This document shows, piece after piece, positions 1-4,556 of a DNA stretch of 5,672 nt. Position 1 is the first letter of the stretch. Every line of letters starts with the position of its first letter. The stretch spans positions 1 to 5,672 of the forward strand of contig JALXES010000059.1 in assembly GCA_027069365.1 (NCBI GenBank), read 5' to 3'. The position numbers and the translations under genes are program-made. The DNA is from Candidatus Moraniibacteriota bacterium (lineage in GTDB: Bacteria > Patescibacteriota > Minisyncoccia > Moranbacterales > GCA-2747515). The notes below the pieces were generated by a model. That model was not told the origin of the DNA. It did not search any database and worked only from the letters and a program-made list of their open reading frames with translations.

Positions 1-28
1 GTTACATTCATACGCGTTGCGAGTTTGT

Positions 29-55
29 GCATCACTCTCATTTGCAGAGTGCCAC
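29..55 (-). promoter_or_regulatory. CIRCE-like inverted repeat (putative HrcA operator)
   Basis: The sequence contains CACTC (33-37), nine bases, then GAGTG (47-51), which is the core and exact spacing of the HrcA operator CIRCE (TTAGCACTC-N9-GAGTGCTAA). The outer bases match in part: 6 of 9 in the left arm (29-37) and 7 of 9 in the right arm (47-55). It lies downstream of the predicted P2 start, in what would be the leader of a leftward mRNA, where CIRCE elements commonly occur. The arms can also pair further (TGTG 26-29 with CACA 53-56). HrcA control is inferred; no hrcA gene is in the window. Confidence 0.4.
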
Positions 56-84
56 ACATTCTCTTTAACGTTTTTTACCTTTTG

Positions 85-113
85 ATTATCCTCCACTTTT
101 GTGGAATTGTAAA
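85..113 (-). promoter_or_regulatory. Leftward promoter P2 (proximal)
   Basis: On the minus strand TTTACA (113-108), a 17-bp spacer and GATAAT (90-85) make a near-consensus sigma-70 promoter with a predicted start near 78. It shares its -35 sequence with P1 and lies about 60 bp downstream of it. The spacer contains a 5-bp hairpin, TCCAC-TTTT-GTGGA (92-105). The promoter feeds the CIRCE-like element at 29-55 and an unseen leftward gene. Confidence 0.55.
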
Positions 114-147
114 CCGCGCACGATAGACATGCACAACTTACTCTCTC

Positions 148-175
148 AGTATATCAAACAATTACAGAGTGTAAA
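148..175 (-). promoter_or_regulatory. Leftward promoter P1 (distal)
   Basis: On the minus strand TTTACA (175-170) is followed after 16 bp by TATACT (153-148), each one base from the sigma-70 consensus. The predicted start is near 141, reading left out of the window. The -35 box sits inside an imperfect palindrome (166-192), so it may be operator-controlled. No gene is visible downstream in the window, so the target is inferred. Confidence 0.5.
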
Positions 176-192
176 GCATCCTTTACCACTCT
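166..192. repeat. Imperfect palindrome over the P1 -35 box
   Basis: AGAGT-GTAAAG (166-176), loop CATC (177-180), then CTTTAC-c-ACTCT (181-192): eleven paired positions with one bulged C at 187. It covers the P1 -35 hexamer. The outer halves, AGAGTG and CACTCT, are the same words found in the CIRCE-like element but in everted order; TTACCACTC (183-191) matches a CIRCE arm at 8 of 9 positions. It could be a repressor site or a hairpin. Confidence 0.45.
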
Positions 193-196
193 CCAT

Positions 197-225
197 TTGA
201 CGAAAACGTGATTTCGCGCGACAAT
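197..225 (+). promoter_or_regulatory. Probable promoter of the tRNA-Arg gene
   Basis: TTGACG (197-202), a 17-bp spacer and GACAAT (220-225) lie about 40 bp before the mature tRNA 5' end. The -35 is five of six and the -10 four of six matches to consensus. The predicted start near 232 would leave a 5' leader of about 34 nt for RNase P to remove. It is divergent from P1, with the two -35 boxes about 20 bp apart. Confidence 0.45.
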
Positions 226-265
226 TGCAACAGCGCACATTGCTGCAGCACGGCAGCACACAGCA

Positions 266-339
266 GCACCTGTAGCTCAGTGGATCAGAGCATCTGGCTT
301 CGGACCAGAGGGTCGGGGGTTCGAGTCCCTCCGGGTGCA
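266..339 (+). tRNA. tRNA-Arg (anticodon UCG)
   Basis: A complete cloverleaf can be drawn. The acceptor arms GCACCTG (266-272) and CGGGTGC (332-338) pair with one G-U, with A339 as discriminator. The D arm carries GCTC/GAGC. The anticodon stem TCTGG/CCAGA (293-297, 305-309) holds the loop CTTCGGA with anticodon TCG at 300-302, which reads CGA and probably other CGN codons. The variable loop is five bases, and the T arm GGGGG-TTCGAGT-CCCTC (315-331) contains the conserved TTC. CCA is not encoded, so the CCA-adding enzyme must supply it. No clear intrinsic terminator follows the gene. Confidence 0.96.
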
Positions 340-373
340 CAAGACCCATAGCAAAAACAATTCAAGCCGCACA

Positions 374-391
374 TTTGACTTTTTTGTCAAA
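374..391. repeat. Inverted repeat TTTGAC-N6-GTCAAA over the -35
   Basis: Two perfect 6-bp arms (374-379 and 386-391) flank six T residues. The left arm contains most of the -35 hexamer, so a dimeric protein binding here would block polymerase. It is too AT-rich to be a convincing terminator for the tRNA transcript. Confidence 0.5.
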
Positions 392-403
392 AAATGCTAT
401 AGT
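375..403 (+). promoter_or_regulatory. Strong promoter of the 213-residue orphan gene
   Basis: TTGACT (375-380), an exact 17-bp spacer and TATAGT (398-403) form a near-consensus sigma-70 promoter, with an extended -10 TGC (395-397). The predicted start is about 409-411, giving a leader of about 60 nt. The -35 is embedded in the inverted repeat TTTGAC-T6-GTCAAA (374-391), a plausible operator. This is one of the best promoters in the window. Confidence 0.75.
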
Positions 404-409
404 ACGTAA

Positions 410-427
410 TGTCAGCTTCGTCTGACA
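410..427 (+). promoter_or_regulatory. Predicted 5'-terminal mRNA hairpin
   Basis: TGTCAG (410-415) and CTGACA (422-427) are perfect 6-bp arms around the loop CTTCGT. The predicted transcription start coincides with the base of the stem, so the mRNA would begin with this hairpin. 5'-terminal stems are known to protect mRNAs from 5'-dependent decay. It could equally be a second operator downstream of the promoter. Confidence 0.45.
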
Positions 428-470
428 AAAATTGAGCTTTCTTTAAAAACAGCAGGACAGGAGATATATC

Positions 471-1112
471 ATGCGATACACCCCAGAAGCAGGAACCACC
501 ATTAACCGCTCGGCCGAGGAGATGGTCGTGCTCGCGAACGAGACCAACGAGACGGTCAAGGCGAACTTCAACGACATCGAGATCACGGCGAACCCCGGTG
601 ACGACCCGAACACCATCGTGGAGTTCTATCAGTCGGAGTCGAGGCGGCAATACGAGGAGCACATCAACTCCCCCGAGTACAAGCAGCGTCAGCGCGAAGC
701 CGAGGAGGCCCAGCGGCGACACGACCTAATGCTCGAGGGTGCGCTCAAGATGGCGCCGGAGAAGATGACGCTCCGCGACGAGGAGGGTTGGAAGCAGATC
801 GTCGAGAAGAACAGCGACGGCTACGGTAGCGGAGTCATTCGCTTCGCCGAGCGCTGGGCCCGCCTCATGGAGAGTCGGATCTTCAACGGCGACACCGTCG
901 AGATGTGCGCCGAGGAAGCCAGCTCGTTGGCCGACAACGAGGGCATCACCGGCTTCATGTACGGGTGCGCCGTTTCCATCCTCTCGCAGGTGTGGGTTCA
1001 CGGCGATGAGCTCCGGCGTTGGCACAATCTCAAGACCCAGATCGGGAACGAGGGCGAGAAGGCCAACAAGTCCGGAGGTGTGCTCAACCCCGCGCTCCTG
1101 TCCATCGGATAG
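471..1112 (+). CDS. Orphan GC-rich protein of unknown function (213 aa)
   Basis: I cannot assign a function. The start is set by a good RBS, AGGAG (459-463), seven bases before ATG. The protein is soluble-looking, acidic, with no signal peptide or membrane segment. Residues 29-53 look like a small beta unit (KANFNDIEITANPGDDP, then IVEFY). Residues 55-92 are a charged, probably helical stretch rich in E, R and Q. Residues 117-186 look like a compact helical domain with many aromatic and Gly residues (GFMYGCAVSILSQVW 161-175, then ELRRWHN 180-186), followed by a polar Gly/Asn tail ending in GGVLNPALLSIG. The two Cys are C146 and C166. Codon use is unlike the neighbours: all nine Lys are AAG and about 25 of 28 Glu are GAG, mostly G/C in third position after the first dozen codons. 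With its own promoter, RBS and terminator beside a tRNA, it behaves like an acquired single-gene cassette. The C-terminal block feels familiar from uncharacterised phage or accessory-genome proteins, but I cannot verify that. Confidence 0.85.
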   Translation: MRYTPEAGTTINRSAEEMVVLANETNETVKANFNDIEITANPGDDPNTIVEFYQSESRRQYEEHINSPEYKQRQREAEEAQRRHDLMLEGALKMAPEKMTLRDEEGWKQIVEKNSDGYGSGVIRFAERWARLMESRIFNGDTVEMCAEEASSLADNEGITGFMYGCAVSILSQVWVHGDELRRWHNLKTQIGNEGEKANKSGGVLNPALLSIG

Positions 1113-1137
1113 AGAGTATTGGTCAACCCATTTAGGT

Positions 1138-1172
1138 AGGACCCCATGGATTGGTTTATGGGGTCCTTTTTT
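1138..1172 (+). terminator. Rho-independent terminator of the orphan gene
   Basis: AGGACCCCAT (1138-1147) and ATGGGGTCCT (1158-1167) form a perfect 10-bp stem with a 10-nt loop, followed by six T residues (1167-1172). It starts 26 bases after the stop codon. The T-run is only on the plus-strand side, so it is directional and shields the convergent VanW gene. Confidence 0.93.
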
Positions 1173-1192
1173 ATACTTGTGAAAGCGGTGCT

Positions 1193-1208
1193 ACTCAACG
1201 CGTTGAGT
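1193..1208. repeat. Perfect 16-bp palindrome between convergent genes
   Basis: ACTCAACG joined to CGTTGAGT is a perfect, spacerless palindrome ten bases after the VanW stop codon. As RNA it would fold to a 6-bp stem with a CGCG loop. No T-run follows on the minus strand, so it is a poor intrinsic terminator. It may be a 3' mRNA-end structure or a protein-binding site. Confidence 0.6.
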
Positions 1209-1217
1209 TTCCACAAC

Positions 1218-2552
1218 TTAGAGGCCATTGGCGGCCTTGTATGCCGCCCACTGCTTCTTGGACCAGTTCTTTGGCTTGGTTGTAAATTTCTGGCGTGCCA
1301 CGTCGCCGGGGTGTGGGTAGTCACGCGGTGACTTGTAGTTGCTGTAGAAAATATCATCAATCAGCACGCGACCGTCGGCAGCGGTGACCTTTTGAGTGAA
1401 GTACGTCTTCATAGAGCCGTCCGGCTTGCGCTCTGTCACCACAGGCCCTTTCATTTCCACCGTGCGTCCGTCCGATGTGCCGTAAATCTGAAAGACGAGT
1501 TCCGTGCCCTCAATGAAGTTGTGCAGCATGATGTGGTGAGGTGTGTTGTTGACAAATTTCAAGTCCGGGCGCGGCTGGTAGATCGTCGCGTCAAAGCCGG
1601 TCGGTTGGTAGTACTTCACCGGATAGGAGTGGTTGCGCCGCTCGGTAATTTCCAGACCGGTCAGGATGGCTGCACGGAAGAGTGTTGTGGAGACCTGACA
1701 AATGCCACCACCATACTCCGGACGTGTCTGATTGTCAATGATGACAAGCTCCTTGGCATAGCCGGTAGAGGCGTCAACCGGCCCGAGGAGTGTGGTGAAC
1801 GAGAGTGTCTCACCCGGCGCCAAGATGACACCATCAAAACGCGCTGCCGCCGTCTTGATGTTGTGAATGCGCGTTGCCGGTGAGCCGGCAAAGTTGGAGC
1901 GCCCTTCGCCGATGAGTTGCGTGATGCCCAAGTCGTTGACGTCCGCCATAGTGTACGTCGGTGTCAGCACACGTGACGGCAGCTTGATGCTCTGTGGGAT
2001 TGTGCCCTGCGCAACGCTCTGCGCATAGCGTGCAATGACGTCAACACTCTCATCTATGAGCAACTCGCGCCCGTTGCGGTGCGGCTGGAACACGCGCACG
2101 CGGCCATTCTCCATGCGAAAGCGTGCGTCCACCGGCGGCTGATAGAGATCTTTTGCCAAGCGCGTCACAAAGCGCCGGATATCCTCTGTGCGGGCACGGA
2201 CGCGCTCTACCTTGCGCACGTGTGCGGCGCGGCGCGACGACTGCAAGAAACGACAGCCGGGGTGTGGCGTAGGACACGTTTCGGCACGTGTTGTATTCTC
2301 TAATTCACTGCGATAGCGTGGGTCAAAGATGAGGCGCGTGTCAATCGTAAACCACGCACGCACGTCCTTCTGTGGCAATGTGATACTCTGATTGTCCGCG
2401 ATAAAGAACTGCACATAGGGCTCCGGCGTGGGTGCCGGGGGTGCACTCTGTGCGACAGTGGCGTATGGCAAACCAAAAGTCGCCACTGCGCAGGCGATGC
2501 CCAGAAGTGTTTGTGCAAAATGTTTCTGTATAAATGTGTGGTATATGAACAT
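1218..2552 (-). CDS. VanW-family exported protein
   Basis: This 444-residue protein has an N-terminal signal or anchor (hydrophobic core about residues 12-32, possible signal peptidase site after TVA at 34). A Pro/Ala-rich linker follows, then a region at about 45-195 in the place of the peptidoglycan-binding-4-like domain that often precedes VanW. The VanW domain spans about 205-345 and is unmistakable: NIKTAAARFDGVILAPGETLS (231-251) and the hallmark GGGICQVSTTLF (281-292). VanW proteins accompany some vancomycin-resistance clusters and are common in Gram-positive and CPR genomes. Their biochemical role is not settled, but an envelope or peptidoglycan role is usual to assume. No van resistance genes are nearby, so this is not evidence of glycopeptide resistance. 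The ATG at 2552 lies six bases after a -10 hexamer and has no RBS, which suggests leaderless translation. It converges on the orphan gene. Confidence 0.93.
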   Translation of the reverse strand: MFIYHTFIQKHFAQTLLGIACAVATFGLPYATVAQSAPPAPTPEPYVQFFIADNQSITLPQKDVRAWFTIDTRLIFDPRYRSELENTTRAETCPTPHPGCRFLQSSRRAAHVRKVERVRARTEDIRRFVTRLAKDLYQPPVDARFRMENGRVRVFQPHRNGRELLIDESVDVIARYAQSVAQGTIPQSIKLPSRVLTPTYTMADVNDLGITQLIGEGRSNFAGSPATRIHNIKTAAARFDGVILAPGETLSFTTLLGPVDASTGYAKELVIIDNQTRPEYGGGICQVSTTLFRAAILTGLEITERRNHSYPVKYYQPTGFDATIYQPRPDLKFVNNTPHHIMLHNFIEGTELVFQIYGTSDGRTVEMKGPVVTERKPDGSMKTYFTQKVTAADGRVLIDDIFYSNYKSPRDYPHPGDVARQKFTTKPKNWSKKQWAAYKAANGL

Positions 2553-2558
2553 GTCTTC

Positions 2559-2567
2559 AGTATACCA
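2559..2567 (-). promoter_or_regulatory. Extended -10 promoter of the VanW gene (leaderless)
   Basis: On the minus strand TGG-TATACT (2567-2559) is an extended -10 with five of six hexamer matches. Six bases (2558-2553) separate it from the ATG, so the first base of the start codon is the expected +1. No -35 match is seen at normal spacing; that position is occupied by the hsp20 terminator stem. The TGn motif may compensate. Confidence 0.65.
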
Positions 2568-2576
2568 GAAATAACG

Positions 2577-2604
2577 AAAAGCCGCAGAAGTGGGAGCGGC
2601 TTTT
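2577..2604 (-). terminator. Intrinsic terminator of hsp20
   Basis: On the minus strand AAAAGCCGC and GCGGCTTTT form a perfect 9-bp stem with a 10-nt loop, ending in TTTT then CGTTATTT. It begins 29 bases after the hsp20 stop. The T-run is short and overlaps the stem's A/T pairs, and A-tracts on both sides could let it work in either direction. It lies immediately upstream of the VanW -10. Confidence 0.78.
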
Positions 2605-2633
2605 GGTATGAAAGTACGGCGCTTTGCTTTTGG

Positions 2634-3149
2634 CTAGAAGCCGCGCACTTGAATCTTCTTCGTCTTGTTTGTCTGTGCCTTTGGCAAGCGGATTGTCAGG
2701 ATACCGTTCTTGAGTGATGCCTCTGCCTTGTCCACAACAACATCCACCGGCAGAACAACGCTGCGAGAAAATGACCCCCAGTAGCACTCCTGGTAGTAGT
2801 AGTTCTCGCCTTCAACCGTTTCCTCCTGCTTGCGCTCACCCTTGATAGTTACCATGTCGTTGTTGATAGCGACATCCAAATCCTCCGGCTTCACACCGGC
2901 AATCGTTGACTTGATGACAATGTCGTTGTCCGTCTGATAGACGTCAATCGTCAGCTGGCCCTCCGCGTCGTTCTGCGCCACTTCCGTCGTTGACCACTCC
3001 TGTGCCGGCGCATCGTGACTGACAGCCATGTTTTGCATCGACGTTTCTTCTTCCTCGGTGTAGATTGGCATTGACGTGCCGGTTCCCATTGTGTCCACGT
3101 CCCGTGCACCAGTCAATTTTTCGAAGAATGAGCGTTTTTCTTTTGTCAT
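2634..3149 (-). CDS. Hsp20 / alpha-crystallin small heat-shock protein
   Basis: The 171-residue protein is an ATP-independent holdase that would bind unfolding proteins in the cytoplasm and pass them to ATP-dependent chaperones. A variable, acidic and Met-rich N-terminal arm (1-62) is followed by the alpha-crystallin domain at about 64-157. Clear family features are the strand DNDIVIKSTIAGVKPEDLDV (74-93), the NDMVTIKGER segment (97-106), the bulky YYYQECYWGSFSRSVVLP segment (117-134) and the signature AxxxNGILTI (144-153). The tail carries an I-x-V motif (166-168), the usual oligomerisation contact. Length is normal for the family. No RBS stands before the ATG, which opens MTKEKRSFF. The gene has its own promoter, a leader of about 50 nt with alternative hairpins, and a terminator, so it is probably a single heat-inducible unit. 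Confidence 0.95.
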   Translation of the reverse strand: MTKEKRSFFEKLTGARDVDTMGTGTSMPIYTEEEETSMQNMAVSHDAPAQEWSTTEVAQNDAEGQLTIDVYQTDNDIVIKSTIAGVKPEDLDVAINNDMVTIKGERKQEETVEGENYYYQECYWGSFSRSVVLPVDVVVDKAEASLKNGILTIRLPKAQTNKTKKIQVRGF

Positions 3150-3161
3150 ATTTTTGTCTTA

Positions 3162-3189
3162 CATTTTACATCATACAAAAATGCATGAT
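3162..3189 (-). promoter_or_regulatory. hsp20 leader with alternative AU-rich hairpins
   Basis: In the minus-strand RNA AUCAUGCA-UUUU-UGUAUGAU (3189-3170) forms an 8-pair hairpin with one G-U. A competing 6-bp stem pairs CAUUUU (3183-3178) with AAAAUG (3167-3162). They cannot form together. Both are weak enough to melt with temperature and end 13-21 bases before the ATG. An RNA-thermometer role is inference; no Shine-Dalgarno is seen to be masked. Confidence 0.35.
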
Positions 3190-3206
3190 AACGATAGGTT
3201 ACTTTC

Positions 3207-3235
3207 ATTATAAAAGACTCTTGCAAGAATTGCAA
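3207..3235 (-). promoter_or_regulatory. Main promoter of hsp20
   Basis: On the minus strand TTGCAA (3235-3230), an exact 17-bp spacer and a perfect TATAAT (3212-3207) predict a start near 3200 and a leader of about 50 nt. A weaker alternative, TTATCA-17-TAAAAT (3191-3163), would start near 3156, almost leaderless. The -35 belongs to a TTGCA repeat cluster (3219-3244). I see no CIRCE element here. Confidence 0.7.
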
Positions 3236-3244
3236 TGCTTTGCA
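3219..3244. repeat. TTGCA repeat cluster at the hsp20 promoter
   Basis: TTGCA occurs at 3221, 3230 and 3240, nearly one helical turn apart. Two copies lie in perfect palindromes: TCTTGCAAGA (3219-3228) and ATTGCAAT (3229-3236). They cover the -35 and part of the spacer, so they may be operator half-sites. They could also partly serve as the weak 3' structure of the upstream peptidase transcript. Confidence 0.4.
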
Positions 3245-3259
3245 TCCATATGCCTCTCC

Positions 3260-4444
3260 CTAGTACGCAAATGGGTTGCGCGCGCCACGTACTTCAAAAT
3301 GTATGTGTGGTCCGGTGGAGCGACCTGTGGAACCGATTGCCGCAATGCGCTCGCCACGCTTTACCTTCTTGCCCACCTTGACGTACAACCGGCTGGCGTG
3401 TGCGTACAGTGTCTTTGTGCCATTTGGATGTTGAATGACAATATAGTTGCCATAGCCACCGTTCCACCCGTGGCGCGCGATAATGACGCGTCCCGCCGCC
3501 GCCGCATAGATGGGCGTCCCCATCGGAGCCGCAAGGTCAACGGCGTTGGTGCGGTGTAAGCCCTGCGAGCGACGATAGTTGACCGTCGGCGCCCGATAAT
3601 ACGAACGTGAGACGGCAACCTGCTTGGCAACGCCGATGGACGCATATGTACGCTTACGGATGATTTGCTTTGGCTGCGGCGTTACGACTTCTTCTTTGAT
3701 GCCATCCGGAACAACAATTTCATCACCAACCGTCAACGCACCGTTTGCCGGCAGGCCGTTGTAGCTGATGATGGCATCTACGCTGCCTTTGTACTTCTTG
3801 GCGATTGACTGCACAGTATCACCCTTGGCAACTTTGTGGCGCACACCATTTGTTGCTAACAAGATGATTGTATCCCCCGGCTTGATGCGCGCAACATCAT
3901 CAATCTCATTGGCCCACAGAATGGTATTGACCGTCACACCATGGTCTTTGGCGATTTGCCCGATGGTATCACCCGGTTTGACGGTATAGATTTTGATGTC
4001 CCCTTCATCTTCAACAACATCTGCGCCAGCAATGGCGCCATACGATGAGACGTCATCCTCCAAGCTTTCAGCAGCAACATCCTTCTTTGCACCAGTCTCA
4101 CGTGCCGGCGCAACCGGAACCGGTGCGAGCGCAAGGTTGTGCGGCACTTGCGTCGTGATTGGAGCTTGCACATAGCGCTCCTCGCCACCACCAAAAATCC
4201 GTGCTACGAGACTATCATCTGTCGCATACACGCGCAAATTAAGAAGTGACACCAGTACGGCACCAACAATAACAATAAACAGTGCCGTGTAGTCACGCAC
4301 AAAAACACGCATGAGGCGCCACAGCCGTGATGACTCTCGCCACGCATGTGCCATCGTTCTACTTGCTGTAGATGATGTGCGGTGAATTGTTGTATGAGAG
4401 AAGCGTTTGATACGCGTCGCCCTTTCTCTTGGCTGCATTCGCAT
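3260..4444 (-). CDS. Membrane-anchored LysM / M23 peptidoglycan peptidase
   Basis: The 394-residue protein has a basic cytoplasmic N-terminus (1-51), one membrane segment (about 52-74) and an Ala/Pro-rich outer linker. Two LysM peptidoglycan-binding repeats follow (151-196 and 202-246; each with the xVxxGDTxxxIA pattern), then a basic Tyr/Arg linker and a C-terminal M23 (LytM/lysostaphin-type) endopeptidase domain, 297-393. Expected zinc ligands are H297, D303 and H382 of HIH; H349 (YAH) and H380 are the catalytic histidines. All are present, so it is probably active in cell-wall remodelling or division rather than an EnvC/NlpD-like inactive form. The H-to-D spacing is six residues instead of the usual four (HxGxD). 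ATG 4444 is preferred because a -10 lies six bases upstream; Met31 is a possible internal start that keeps the membrane segment. It lies 112 bp downstream of uvrB. Confidence 0.93.
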   Translation of the reverse strand: MRMQPRERATRIKRFSHTTIHRTSSTASRTMAHAWRESSRLWRLMRVFVRDYTALFIVIVGAVLVSLLNLRVYATDDSLVARIFGGGEERYVQAPITTQVPHNLALAPVPVAPARETGAKKDVAAESLEDDVSSYGAIAGADVVEDEGDIKIYTVKPGDTIGQIAKDHGVTVNTILWANEIDDVARIKPGDTIILLATNGVRHKVAKGDTVQSIAKKYKGSVDAIISYNGLPANGALTVGDEIVVPDGIKEEVVTPQPKQIIRKRTYASIGVAKQVAVSRSYYRAPTVNYRRSQGLHRTNAVDLAAPMGTPIYAAAAGRVIIARHGWNGGYGNYIVIQHPNGTKTLYAHASRLYVKVGKKVKRGERIAAIGSTGRSTGPHIHFEVRGARNPFAY

Positions 4445-4450
4445 GTTTCT

Positions 4451-4459
4451 ATTCTACCA
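4451..4459 (-). promoter_or_regulatory. Extended -10 promoter of the M23 gene (leaderless)
   Basis: On the minus strand TGG-TAGAAT (4459-4451) is an extended -10 with five of six hexamer matches. It is separated from the ATG by exactly six bases, so the mRNA would begin at the start codon. There is no good -35 at usual spacing. The arrangement is the same, base for base in spacing, as at the VanW gene. Confidence 0.6.
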
Positions 4460-4498
4460 CTACTCCATGCACACCTTACAAATTTAACCACCCTCCCC

Positions 4499-4526
4499 AT
4501 CCTACGTCACTGTGCTATTTTGTCAA
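4499..4526 (-). promoter_or_regulatory. Second, upstream promoter of the M23 gene
   Basis: On the minus strand a perfect TTGACA (4526-4521), a 16-bp spacer and TAGGAT (4504-4499; four of six) predict a start near 4492 and a leader of about 48 nt. The leader holds GGGGAGGGTGG far from the start codon and a tiny ATG-GAG-TAG reading frame. It lies in the uvrB-M23 gap, where I see no terminator, so read-through from uvrB is also possible. Confidence 0.45.
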
Positions 4527-4556
4527 TCCACACGATACACGATGACGCACGCTCCT

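Noticed and set aside
1..59. Leftward open frame from ATG at 59 (MCGTLQMRVMHK...) running off the left edge
   Set aside because: Only 19 codons are visible, there is no usable RBS and it would overlap the CIRCE-like element. The real start is more likely at 11 or beyond the window.
146..349. Minus-strand 67-residue frame starting MGLVHPEGLEPPTLW
   Set aside because: It is the antisense translation of the tRNA-Arg gene; EGLEPPTLWSEARCSDPLSYR is the well-known spurious protein produced this way.
387..1025. Minus-strand frames of 111 and 99 residues opposite the orphan gene
   Set aside because: They are shadows created by the G/C-rich third positions of the plus-strand gene, and lack RBS, promoter and recognisable protein features.
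266..1220. Island with att sites at the tRNA 3' end
   Set aside because: No direct repeat of the tRNA 3' end is found downstream of the orphan gene and no integrase is present, so site-specific integration is not supported.
1218..2552. VanW protein as a sign of vancomycin resistance
   Set aside because: No ligase, dehydrogenase or VanRS-like genes are present. VanW domains are common in genomes without resistance.
2776..2795. GTAGCACTC inside hsp20 as a CIRCE half-site
   Set aside because: It lies within coding sequence and has no opposing arm at the required nine-base spacing.
4530..4543. Tandem ACACGAT repeat after uvrB
   Set aside because: Just two 7-bp copies with no structure or T-run; probably chance.
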